This document shows positions 1-6,913 of a DNA stretch of 7,482 nucleotides, in pieces. Position numbers and translations under genes: made by a program. Within the stretch, counting starts at the first letter, position 1, and each line of letters starts with the position of its first letter. Source of the DNA: an uncultured Lachnospiraceae bacterium (GTDB lineage: Bacteria > Bacillota_A > Clostridia > Lachnospirales > Lachnospiraceae); contig CAJKKX010000105.1 in NCBI GenBank assembly GCA_905200565.1, positions 1-7,482 of the forward strand. Reading direction: 5' to 3'. Below the pieces are notes generated by a model. That model searched no databases. It was not told the DNA's origin and saw only the letters and a list, made by a program, of their open reading frames with translations.

Positions 1-948
1 TATTCTATTCAGCACCGCAGAGAGGACGGATGGATGCCGGACCGCGTGACCAGGGATGGCGTCGGGGTGTATGCTGCCGGTGCGATGGGCCACCCTATCG
101 GCGAGGCGAATCTGGATAATACACCATTTCTGGTGTTTACAGTATATAGCTTATATCAGCGAATGGACATGGAACATTTTGGCATTCTGTTTCGGGAATG
201 GGAGCCTTACTTATCCAGGGGGCTTTCTCTGATCCCTTTAAATCAGAAGGGACTGGTCTTCAATAATCCGGCAAAGCCCCATTCTCCGTATGGGTTTACG
301 GATACGGTCTGCAAGACGGGCGAGCTGTTCATGGAATCTCTGCTGTTCTGGAGAGCGTGCCGCATGATGGAGACGCTTTGCAGCCAGTACAGCCTGGGAA
401 ACAGTGCGAAATATGCGGCTCTGTCCGGTGCGGTGGAGCGTTCCATCGGGACACTGCGCGATGACGGCACGGGGTTATATTATGCTGCCTCCGGCGATTG
501 TCGTCAGACAGATATCTGGGGCATGGCGTACATGCTTTACATCGGATTTCCGGTCGGAAAGGCTGAAAAAGAAACGATCCTTACCTTTTTATATAAAAAT
601 TATGATCGCTACATGTACAAGGGGCAGGTACGCCATCTGCTGCGCGGGGAATACTGGGAGAAGCTTCTGATCGAGATTGAGCCGGAAACCTATCAGAACG
701 GCGCATACTGGGCGACAGCCACCGGCTGGATTCTCTGGTGCCTTGCGCAGAAGGACTTTTCTCTGGCAGCGGACACTCTTTTGAAGGTGACAGACTGTTT
801 TAAAAAAGAAGGTTCTTTTGAGTGTGTAAACGAAAATTATGAAAAGCTGCCCAGTATGGTAGTCAGCGCAACCAATGTTTACGGAGGACTGATCCGTACT
901 GCCGGGGATTTCCCGGACTTTGTAAAATATCTGGAGGAAAATCTATGA
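1..948 (+). CDS. Probable six-hairpin ((alpha/alpha)6-barrel) glycosidase-like protein, 5' truncated
   Basis: The reading frame is open from base 1 and ends at TGA 946-948, so this is the C-terminal 315 residues of a longer protein. The ATG at 34 lies inside the continuing frame (preceding residues ...REDGW) and need not be the start. I do not recognise an exact family. The protein is rich in Trp/Tyr and alternating helical segments, with motifs of the kind seen in (alpha/alpha)6 glycosidases: DGWMPDR near the start, EANLDNTPF (Asp codon at 115), GFTDTVCKTGE (codons near 292-324), TDIWGMAYM, and a C-terminal QNGAYWATATGW (694-729). Acidic residues in the LDNTP and GFTD..KTGE motifs are candidates for the active site, but this is inference. 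Its stop overlaps the start of the GH38 alpha-mannosidase, so the two are probably translationally coupled and act on the same glycan. The missing N-terminus hides any signal peptide, so its location is unknown. A non-catalytic relative of the fold is possible. Confidence 0.7.
   Translation, partial: YSIQHRREDGWMPDRVTRDGVGVYAAGAMGHPIGEANLDNTPFLVFTVYSLYQRMDMEHFGILFREWEPYLSRGLSLIPLNQKGLVFNNPAKPHSPYGFTDTVCKTGELFMESLLFWRACRMMETLCSQYSLGNSAKYAALSGAVERSIGTLRDDGTGLYYAASGDCRQTDIWGMAYMLYIGFPVGKAEKETILTFLYKNYDRYMYKGQVRHLLRGEYWEKLLIEIEPETYQNGAYWATATGWILWCLAQKDFSLAADTLLKVTDCFKKEGSFECVNENYEKLPSMVVSATNVYGGLIRTAGDFPDFVKYLEENL
933..937 (+). promoter_or_regulatory. Ribosome binding site (GGAGG) and ATGA overlap for the GH38 gene
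   Basis: GGAGG lies seven bases before the ATG at 945, inside the last codons of the upstream gene. The ATG shares bases with the upstream TGA (ATGA at 945-948), the usual arrangement for translational coupling. This fixes the mannosidase start. Confidence 0.8.
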
Positions 949-3900
949 ATACGTTATTTCGGAATGATCGGATCCGCAGGATTTTGATGGATCTTAAAGC
1001 CCTTCAGATAAAAGCGGCAATTCCGGTAGAGAATATCCGGATGTTGAGCGGCCGCTTTGATTCGCCGGATGCGGCTGAGCCTTTTTTATCACAGGCGCAG
1101 CCTTATCCTATACATGGGCAATGGGGCGGGCGCAATGCCTACTTCTGGTTTTTTGCGACAGTGCATCTCCCCGATGGCTTTGAGAAGGAACAGCTCCTTC
1201 TCAGGGTTTCCACTGCCGCAGGCCAGAAGCGGGATACCGCCCTCTTGTCTACCTTTGTATCCGCAGGAAGCCATAACTGGGATCTGATGAACCCTCAGTT
1301 TATGGTATTTGTAAACGACAGGCTTCGTCAGGGAATGGATACCAACCATACGGTTGTCCCGCTGGAGGCGGAGGATTACCGGAAGGGAACGATCAGGCTG
1401 GCGTTCCAGGCGTACACCGGGCTTACGGACGCCGGATACAGCTTTTTCCCTGAAATCTGTGTTCTGGATACGGCGGTAAAGGAGCTTTATTATGATATGC
1501 TCACGCTTTTTGAGGCTGCTCAGACGATGTCTGAGGAGAGCGTACAGAGATATTCTCTGCTTGACGCTGTCAATGAAGCGATAAATCTTTTGGACCTGCG
1601 AACCCCGGGGAGCCGGGATTTCTATGCCGGGATGAAAAGAGCGCATGATTATCTTGAAAAATATGGATATGGTTCGTCGGACGATTCCGTTACCGTACAC
1701 TGCGTCGGTCATACGCACATTGATATGGCGTGGCTCTGGGATCTCGACCAGACGCGCCTGAAGGCGCAGCGCAGTTTTTCCACGGTTCTTTCTTTTATGG
1801 AGCGATATCCGGATTACTGCTTCATGCATACGAGTCCGCAGCTCTATGCTTACCTGAAACGGGACAATCCGCAGCTATATGAAAGAATAAAGGCGCAGAT
1901 CGCGGATGGACGCTGGGAGCCGGAGGGCGCCATGTGGCTGGAGGCCGACTGCAATCTCCCGTGCGGGGAGTCGCTGGTGCGCCAGATCATCTGCGGTAAA
2001 AAATTTATCCGGGAGGAATTTGGCAGGGACAGCCATGTTCTCTGGCTTCCGGATGTGTTTGGCTACAGCGCGGCGCTTCCGCAGATCCTGAAAAAATCCG
2101 GCATTGATTTTTTCGTGACCTCGAAAATCAGCTGGAATATGCTCAATACCATGCCATATGATACCTTTTTGTGGAAGGGAATTGACGGTTCTGAGATTCC
2201 GACCTATTTTCTTACCACGCCGGAGCTGGGAGCGTCGGAGGGAAACTGCGGAGCCACCTACAATGGTGTTCTGCATCCTGAGACGGTAGTCGGTACCTGG
2301 AAGCAGTATAAGCAGAAGGAAGTCAATCATACGGTTCTTATGTGCTACGGCTACGGTGACGGAGGCGGAGGCCCCACGATGGAAATGCTGGAGAAGCTTG
2401 AGCGCATGAAAAAGGGGATCCCCGGATTTCCGACGGTTACTTCCGGGGCGATCGGTCCTTTCTTCGCAGAGCTTGCGGATCGCCTGAAAGGGCAGAAATA
2501 CCTTCCCAAATGGACAGGGGAACTATATCTGGAACTGCATCAGGGAACATACACCTCCTGTGCAAAAATAAAAAAGAATAACCGCAGGGCAGAGAAAGGT
2601 CTTTATACTGCGGAGCTGCTGCAGAGCGTTCTTTTCTGCATGGGAGACGATTATCCGGACGCAAAGCTTTACGATCTGTGGGAGACGCTGCTTTTAAACC
2701 AGTTTCACGACACACTGCCGGGCAGCTGTATCGGAAAGGTGTATGAGGATTCCGAAAAACAGTTTGCACAGCTTTTTGCACAGATGACGGAGCTGACGGA
2801 TGCCGGTCTGGAGCGCCTGGTATCCCGGATCGCCTTAGACGGTCCCGGCCTTCTGATCTTTCAGCCGGCTCCCTTCCGGCGGGATGCGTTGTTTGAGACA
2901 GCTTATCAGCCCTTTGGGGAAAAGACGCAGTATCTGGATGCTTCTGGCAATATGCTGCCCAGTCAGCGAAGCTTTGACGGCAAGGTGCTTCTGGCGCTGT
3001 CGGGCCTGCCTGCGCTGGGTTATACGACGCTGCGGGCGGCGGATGCAGAAAAACTGCCCTGTAAGCGCAAATGTGATGAAATTACGCCTTATCCGATCAG
3101 CACTGCGCACATGGAAAACAGTTTTTTCTCTTTTGATATTAGCGATGCGGGCGAATTGATCCGCCTTTATGATAAACGTGCCGGCCGGAGGATATTGCCG
3201 GAAAACACGCCCGGAAACTGTCTGGTGGTCTATGAGGATCGTCCATATCGCTGGGATAGCTGGAATATTGATATGTATTATGAAGAAAAAAGCTGGTCTG
3301 TCGACAGGGTGGAGCAGGTGGAGGTGCTGGAGAGGGGGCCTCTGCGCTATGCTTTGCGCATAAGGAAAAGATATCATCGTTCCCTTATTGATCAGACGAT
3401 CTATTTGTACCATCACATTCCGCGCATAGATTTTGTCACGGACATTGACTGGCAGGAGGATTCGTCTGTGCTGAAAGCGGAATTTCCTGTTGATGTCAAC
3501 ACGGATTTTGCTACGTTTGAGATTCAGTACGGCAGCGTGCGCCGCCCGACGCACAGCAATACCAGTTGGGATACGGCAAAATATGAGGTTTGCGCGCACA
3601 CATGGGCGGATATCTCAGAAGGCGGTTATGGCGTCAGCCTGCTGAATGACTGTAAATACGGGTATTCCGTCCGGGACGGGCGGATCGCAATTACCCTGCT
3701 GAAAGCCGGTATGGCTCCCGAACCCACACTGGATCGGGGAAAACATACATTTACTTACGCTCTTTATGCCCATAGCGGTCCGGTTCCGGATGGCGGCACT
3801 GTCATGCAGGCGCATTCCATGAACCTTCCGCTGCCGGCAAAAGAAACGGGCAGCCGGAAAGGCTCCCTGCCTGCAGAAGCGTCCTTCTTCACTTGCGATC

Positions 3901-4145
3901 ATCCGTCTGTTCTCATAGATTGCGTGAAAAAAGCGGATGAAGAGGACGCACTCATCCTGCGCTTTTACGAAACCGGAAACTGTCTGTGTAATGCGCGGTT
4001 TACCTCCATGTTTCCGCTTCGTGCAGTGTGGGATTGCACTCTTATGGAAGAAAAGCTGACAGAGCTTCCTCTGTCTGATGCAAATTCTTTTGAGTATATG
4101 GCAAAGCCTTTCTCTGTCAATACCTGTAAATTATATTTCGCATAA
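945..4145 (+). CDS. GH38 alpha-mannosidase (cytosolic, 2C1-like), complete
   Basis: This 1066-residue protein is a retaining, metal-dependent alpha-mannosidase of glycoside hydrolase family 38, which trims terminal alpha-linked mannose. Order of parts: an N-terminal beta-rich domain (about 1-245, with PIHGQWGGRNAYFWFF near 55-70), the catalytic GH38 domain (about 250-515), a helical middle domain (about 525-600), and C-terminal beta-sandwich domains to the end. Catalytic signatures are intact: GHTHIDMAWLW gives metal ligands His258 and Asp260; LWLPDVFGYS gives the nucleophile/metal ligand Asp370; NQFHDTLPGS gives His588. Asp472 in GYGDGGGGPT is a candidate acid/base. Roles are from family knowledge, positions from this sequence. 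The length matches the 2C1/bacterial type of a little over 1000 residues. The N-terminus has no signal peptide or membrane segment, so it should work in the cytoplasm on imported oligosaccharides. The next gene follows 11 bases later. Family assignment is very secure; the exact linkage preferred is not knowable here. Confidence 0.95.
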   Translation: MNTLFRNDRIRRILMDLKALQIKAAIPVENIRMLSGRFDSPDAAEPFLSQAQPYPIHGQWGGRNAYFWFFATVHLPDGFEKEQLLLRVSTAAGQKRDTALLSTFVSAGSHNWDLMNPQFMVFVNDRLRQGMDTNHTVVPLEAEDYRKGTIRLAFQAYTGLTDAGYSFFPEICVLDTAVKELYYDMLTLFEAAQTMSEESVQRYSLLDAVNEAINLLDLRTPGSRDFYAGMKRAHDYLEKYGYGSSDDSVTVHCVGHTHIDMAWLWDLDQTRLKAQRSFSTVLSFMERYPDYCFMHTSPQLYAYLKRDNPQLYERIKAQIADGRWEPEGAMWLEADCNLPCGESLVRQIICGKKFIREEFGRDSHVLWLPDVFGYSAALPQILKKSGIDFFVTSKISWNMLNTMPYDTFLWKGIDGSEIPTYFLTTPELGASEGNCGATYNGVLHPETVVGTWKQYKQKEVNHTVLMCYGYGDGGGGPTMEMLEKLERMKKGIPGFPTVTSGAIGPFFAELADRLKGQKYLPKWTGELYLELHQGTYTSCAKIKKNNRRAEKGLYTAELLQSVLFCMGDDYPDAKLYDLWETLLLNQFHDTLPGSCIGKVYEDSEKQFAQLFAQMTELTDAGLERLVSRIALDGPGLLIFQPAPFRRDALFETAYQPFGEKTQYLDASGNMLPSQRSFDGKVLLALSGLPALGYTTLRAADAEKLPCKRKCDEITPYPISTAHMENSFFSFDISDAGELIRLYDKRAGRRILPENTPGNCLVVYEDRPYRWDSWNIDMYYEEKSWSVDRVEQVEVLERGPLRYALRIRKRYHRSLIDQTIYLYHHIPRIDFVTDIDWQEDSSVLKAEFPVDVNTDFATFEIQYGSVRRPTHSNTSWDTAKYEVCAHTWADISEGGYGVSLLNDCKYGYSVRDGRIAITLLKAGMAPEPTLDRGKHTFTYALYAHSGPVPDGGTVMQAHSMNLPLPAKETGSRKGSLPAEASFFTCDHPSVLIDCVKKADEEDALILRFYETGNCLCNARFTSMFPLRAVWDCTLMEEKLTELPLSDANSFEYMAKPFSVNTCKLYFA

Positions 4146-4150
4146 GGAGG
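4143..4150 (+). promoter_or_regulatory. Ribosome binding site (TAAGGAGG) of the 3-epimerase gene
   Basis: TAAGGAGG is a full match to the anti-Shine-Dalgarno complement and sits six bases (all T) before ATG 4157. Its first three bases are also the TAA stop of the mannosidase, so termination and re-initiation are directly adjacent. It is the strongest ribosome binding site in the window. Confidence 0.85.
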
Positions 4151-4156
4151 TTTTTT

Positions 4157-5035
4157 ATGAAATATGGCATTTATTTTGCTTATTGGGAAAAGGAATGGAA
4201 TGCGGACTATATCAAATATATGGAAAAGGTAAAAAAGCTGGGATTTGATATTCTGGAGATTTCCTGTGCGGGCATCGCCTGCGCAGATCAGAAGGAACTG
4301 GAGCTCCTGAAAAAAGCCGCAGATGACAATGATGTGATCCTCACTGCCGGCTATGGACCCGGACCGTCGGAGAATCTGGCAAGCTCTGATCCCGCTGTGA
4401 TCCGGCATGCGATTTCTTTTTATACGGATATTTTGAAAAAGCTGGAATATTTAGGGATCCACACAATTGGGGGAGGAATTTATTCTTACTGGCCGGTGGA
4501 TTATTCGAAACCGATCGACAAGGCCGGAGACTGGAACAGAAGCGTGGAGAATGTCCGCACGGTGGGAAAGATCGCGGAAAGCTGCGGCGTGGAATATTGT
4601 CTGGAGGTGCTCAACCGCTTTGAGGGATATCTGCTGAATACGGCGGAGGAAGCAAAACAATTTGTGGAAGAGGTGGATGTGGACGCCGTGAAGATCATGC
4701 TGGACACGTTTCATATGAATATTGAGGAGGACAGCATGGCGGACGCCATCCGGCTGGCCGGAGAACGGCTGGGACATTTTCATGTGGGAGAAAATAACCG
4801 GCGCGTACCCGGAAAAGGCAGTCTCCCATGGGCATCCATCGGAAGCGCTCTGCGGGAGATCCATTATGACAAGGCTGTGGTAATGGAACCTTTTGTGACC
4901 TGCGGAGGGACTATAGGAAAAGATATCAGAATCTGGAGAGACTTAAGCAAAGGGGCGGATGGCGCCCGGCTGGATGAGGATGCGGCAGGTTCCGTCGCTT
5001 TCCTGCGGCATGTATTCTCCGGAAATCATACATGA
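4157..5035 (+). CDS. Ketose 3-epimerase, D-tagatose/D-allulose (psicose) 3-epimerase family
   Basis: This 292-residue TIM-barrel protein belongs to the xylose-isomerase-like AP-endonuclease-2 superfamily. The family inverts C3 of free ketohexoses (D-fructose/D-allulose, D-tagatose/D-sorbose) with a Mn or Co ion. From memory, the sequence closely follows the characterised Clostridium cellulolyticum and Agrobacterium enzymes: KYGIYFAYWEKEW at the start, LEVLNRFEGYLLNTAEE, MLDTFHMNIEEDS, GHFHVGENNRRVPGKG, VVMEPFVTCGGTIG and IWRDLS. The four metal ligands fall at the standard numbers: Glu150, Asp183, His209, Glu244; Glu150 and Glu244 are the catalytic acid/base pair. Substrate contacts Tyr6, Trp112, Glu156, His186, Arg215 and Phe246 are also present. 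Length equals the family norm of about 290, which with the ribosome binding site fixes the start. No signal peptide, so cytoplasmic. It lies 24 bases before fucI, in an operon with glycosidases. Its natural substrate could be a 6-deoxyketose rather than allulose. Confidence 0.92.
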   Translation: MKYGIYFAYWEKEWNADYIKYMEKVKKLGFDILEISCAGIACADQKELELLKKAADDNDVILTAGYGPGPSENLASSDPAVIRHAISFYTDILKKLEYLGIHTIGGGIYSYWPVDYSKPIDKAGDWNRSVENVRTVGKIAESCGVEYCLEVLNRFEGYLLNTAEEAKQFVEEVDVDAVKIMLDTFHMNIEEDSMADAIRLAGERLGHFHVGENNRRVPGKGSLPWASIGSALREIHYDKAVVMEPFVTCGGTIGKDIRIWRDLSKGADGARLDEDAAGSVAFLRHVFSGNHT

Positions 5036-5044
5036 TCACAGAAA

Positions 5045-5052
5045 GGAAGAGG
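5045..5052 (+). promoter_or_regulatory. Ribosome binding site of fucI
   Basis: The purine-rich stretch GGAAGAGG ends seven bases before ATG 5060, in the 24-base gap after the epimerase stop. It supports the FucI start, whose first residues ([13 protein letters not shown]) match the N-terminus of E. coli FucI. Confidence 0.65.
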
Positions 5053-5059
5053 TAACGAC

Positions 5060-6826
5060 ATGAAAACATACCCCATTATTGGTATCCGGCCAATTGTTGA
5101 CGCAAGGCTCCTCGGAATCCGCGAGGCGCTGGAGGGAAAAACCCGCAGCATGGCGGAAAAAGCCAGGACACTGATAGAATCGAAACTTTACTATGCCGAT
5201 GGAACTCCTGTGAAATGCGTGATCTTCTCCGGCAGTATCGGAGGCGGCGAAGAAGCTGCCCGCTGCCAGGCAGAATTTGCCGCACAGAACGTATGCGCCA
5301 CACTGAGCGTTACGCCGAGCTGGTGCTATGGCAGCGAAACGCTGGATATGGAGCCTTCCACTGTCAAAGCGATCTGGGGATTTAACGGAACCTCCCGCCC
5401 CGGGGCAGTCTATCTGGCAGCGGCAATGGCTGCGCACAACCAGGCAGGCCTTCCGGCATTTTCTATTTATGGACGGGATGTGCAGGACATGTGCGATGAT
5501 TCTGTTCCGGAGGATGTGGAGGAAAAAATTCTGCGCTGGGCGAGATGCGCAATAGCAGTCGGACAGCTGCGGGGAAAAGCCTACGTGAATATTGGCAGCG
5601 TATCTATGGGAATTATGGGATCCTACTGCAATATGGATTTTTACCAGAAATATCTGGGAATGCGCGCAGAATGGGTGGATATGACAGAGATTCTCCGAAG
5701 GGAAGCGCTTGGCATTTTTGACGGGGAAGAGTATGAGAGGGCGCTGGCATGGGTGAGAGAAAACTGCCCGGAAGGAAAGGACCCCAATCCGCCTGAGCGT
5801 GCCCACAGCGCCGCCCGGAAGGAAGAGGACTGGAAATTTGTTGTAAAGATGACACTTATTATAAGAGATATCCTACAGGGAAATGAAAAGCTGGCGGATA
5901 TGGGATACAAGGAGGAGGCACTGGGAAGAAATGCGATCATGGGCGGTTTTCAGGGACAGCGTATGTGGACAGACTGGAAGCCAAACGGGGATTTCTCTGA
6001 GGCTATCCTAAACTCCACCTTCGACTGGAACGGCAAAAAACAGCCGCTTATTCTGGCAACGGAGAACGACAATTTAAACGGACTTTCCATGCTGTTTGCG
6101 AACCTGCTTACCGGACGCGCTGCCCTTTTCGCGGATGTGCGGGCTTACTGGAGTCCTGATGCAGTTCTGCGTGCTACCGGACAGCGGCTTTCAGGGACAG
6201 CGGCCGGAGGGTTTATCCATCTTATTAATTCCGGCGCGGCATGCCTGGATGCTACCGGTGCTTCCAGAGGAGAGTCCGGACAGCCGGTAATGAAACGCTG
6301 GTGGGAAATGACGCAGGAGGACATCTGCGGCTGCCTTTCCGCTACGGACTGGTGCCCGGCGGAGTTGTGCCAGTTCAGAGGCGGAGGCTTTTCCTCACAT
6401 TTTGCTACCGGAGCTGAGATGCCCTTGACGATGATCCGGGTGAATCTGGTGGATGGAATCGGTCCGACGCTGCAGATTGCAGAAGGGCAAAGCATTACTC
6501 TGCCGGAGAAGGTTCATGCGGTCATTGACGAGCGCACAGATCCCACCTGGCCAACAACATGGTTCGTTCCGCGCACAACAGGAGAGGGCGCATTTGCAGA
6601 CGTGTATTCGGTGATGGCAAACTGGGGAGCAAACCATGCAGCCTGCGCCTATGGGCATATCGGAGCGGATCTGATTACCATGTGCTCCATGCTGAGAATC
6701 CCGGTAAGCATGCACAACGTGCCTGAAGAAAAGATCTTCCGTCCTTCCGCATGGAATGCATTCGGTATGGATAAGGAAGGCCAGGATTACCGTGCATGTG
6801 CTACTTACGGCCCTATGTACAAATAA
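5060..6826 (+). CDS. fucI: L-fucose isomerase (FucI)
   Basis: FucI interconverts L-fucose and L-fuculose, the first step of fucose breakdown, and also acts on D-arabinose/D-ribulose; it is a cytoplasmic Mn-dependent enzyme. The 588 residues compare with 591 in E. coli and align end to end from memory: [16 protein letters not shown] at 7-22, [13 protein letters not shown] at 85-97, [20 protein letters not shown] at 103-122, [12 protein letters not shown] near 295-306, [10 protein letters not shown] near 332-341, [13 protein letters not shown] near 498-510, [10 protein letters not shown] near 517-526, and [16 protein letters not shown] at the C-terminus. The metal ligands correspond to Glu335, Asp359 and His526 (Glu337, Asp361 and His528 in E. 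coli, a constant shift of two). No truncation or frameshift is seen. It lies between a ketose 3-epimerase and an RhaB-like kinase. The family is well known for relaxed substrate use, including D-altrose and L-galactose, which matters given the epimerase next door. Confidence 0.97.
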   Translation: MKTYPIIGIRPIVDARLLGIREALEGKTRSMAEKARTLIESKLYYADGTPVKCVIFSGSIGGGEEAARCQAEFAAQNVCATLSVTPSWCYGSETLDMEPSTVKAIWGFNGTSRPGAVYLAAAMAAHNQAGLPAFSIYGRDVQDMCDDSVPEDVEEKILRWARCAIAVGQLRGKAYVNIGSVSMGIMGSYCNMDFYQKYLGMRAEWVDMTEILRREALGIFDGEEYERALAWVRENCPEGKDPNPPERAHSAARKEEDWKFVVKMTLIIRDILQGNEKLADMGYKEEALGRNAIMGGFQGQRMWTDWKPNGDFSEAILNSTFDWNGKKQPLILATENDNLNGLSMLFANLLTGRAALFADVRAYWSPDAVLRATGQRLSGTAAGGFIHLINSGAACLDATGASRGESGQPVMKRWWEMTQEDICGCLSATDWCPAELCQFRGGGFSSHFATGAEMPLTMIRVNLVDGIGPTLQIAEGQSITLPEKVHAVIDERTDPTWPTTWFVPRTTGEGAFADVYSVMANWGANHAACAYGHIGADLITMCSMLRIPVSMHNVPEEKIFRPSAWNAFGMDKEGQDYRACATYGPMYK

Positions 6827-6842
6827 CATCCCGGAGCAGGTC

Positions 6843-6890
6843 ATCAGGGTCAGACGAATCGAAGGTCCGCCTGGCCCTGATTTGTTGTTT
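6843..6890 (+). terminator. Stem-loop with T-rich tail between fucI and the kinase (possible weak terminator or processing site)
   Basis: ATCAGGGTCAG (6843-6853) pairs with CTGGCCCTGAT (6871-6881) to give an 11-base-pair stem with one G-U pair. The 17-base loop region can close by two further pairs after one mismatch. It is followed by TTTGTTGTTT (ending at 6890), a T-rich but interrupted tract. This is the only long gap in the gene cluster (87 bases). The kinase begins only 24 bases after the T-run, leaving little or no room for a new promoter. It is therefore more likely an attenuating or mRNA-stabilising hairpin that lowers kinase expression relative to fucI than the end of the operon. The pairing is seen in the sequence; the role is inference. 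Confidence 0.5.
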
Positions 6891-6902
6891 CACTGTACAA
6901 GT

Positions 6903-6908
6903 AGGAGG
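6903..6908 (+). promoter_or_regulatory. Ribosome binding site (AGGAGG) of the kinase gene
   Basis: AGGAGG ends five bases before ATG 6914, a near-perfect Shine-Dalgarno sequence. It fixes the kinase start and agrees with the position of the N-terminal VDLGASSGR motif. It lies downstream of the intergenic stem-loop and outside its paired arms. Confidence 0.8.
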
Positions 6909-6913
6909 AACCT

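Noticed and set aside
826..838. TGTAAACG, resembling half of a catabolite-responsive element (also near 1310)
   Set aside because: Only the left half matches the consensus and both sites lie inside coding sequence, so chance is the simpler explanation.
34..948. Treating the ATG at 34 as the true start of gene 1
   Set aside because: The frame is open upstream to base 1, no GGAGG-type ribosome site precedes the ATG at proper spacing, and the conserved-looking DGWMPDR motif spans it, so the gene begins before the window.
1089..1829. 246-codon minus-strand frame over the mannosidase N-terminal domain
   Set aside because: It is the complement of conserved GH38 coding sequence, including the GHTHID motif, and has no recognisable domain of its own.
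2835..3599. 254-codon open frame on the minus strand inside the mannosidase
   Set aside because: It lies wholly antisense to a strongly conserved GH38 gene, and its translation is basic and low in recognisable motifs, as expected of a shadow frame.
5036..5806. 256-codon open frame on the minus strand over the fucI 5' half
   Set aside because: It is antisense to an unmistakable fucI; the protein is rich in His, Arg, Cys and Ser with no family features, so it is a shadow.
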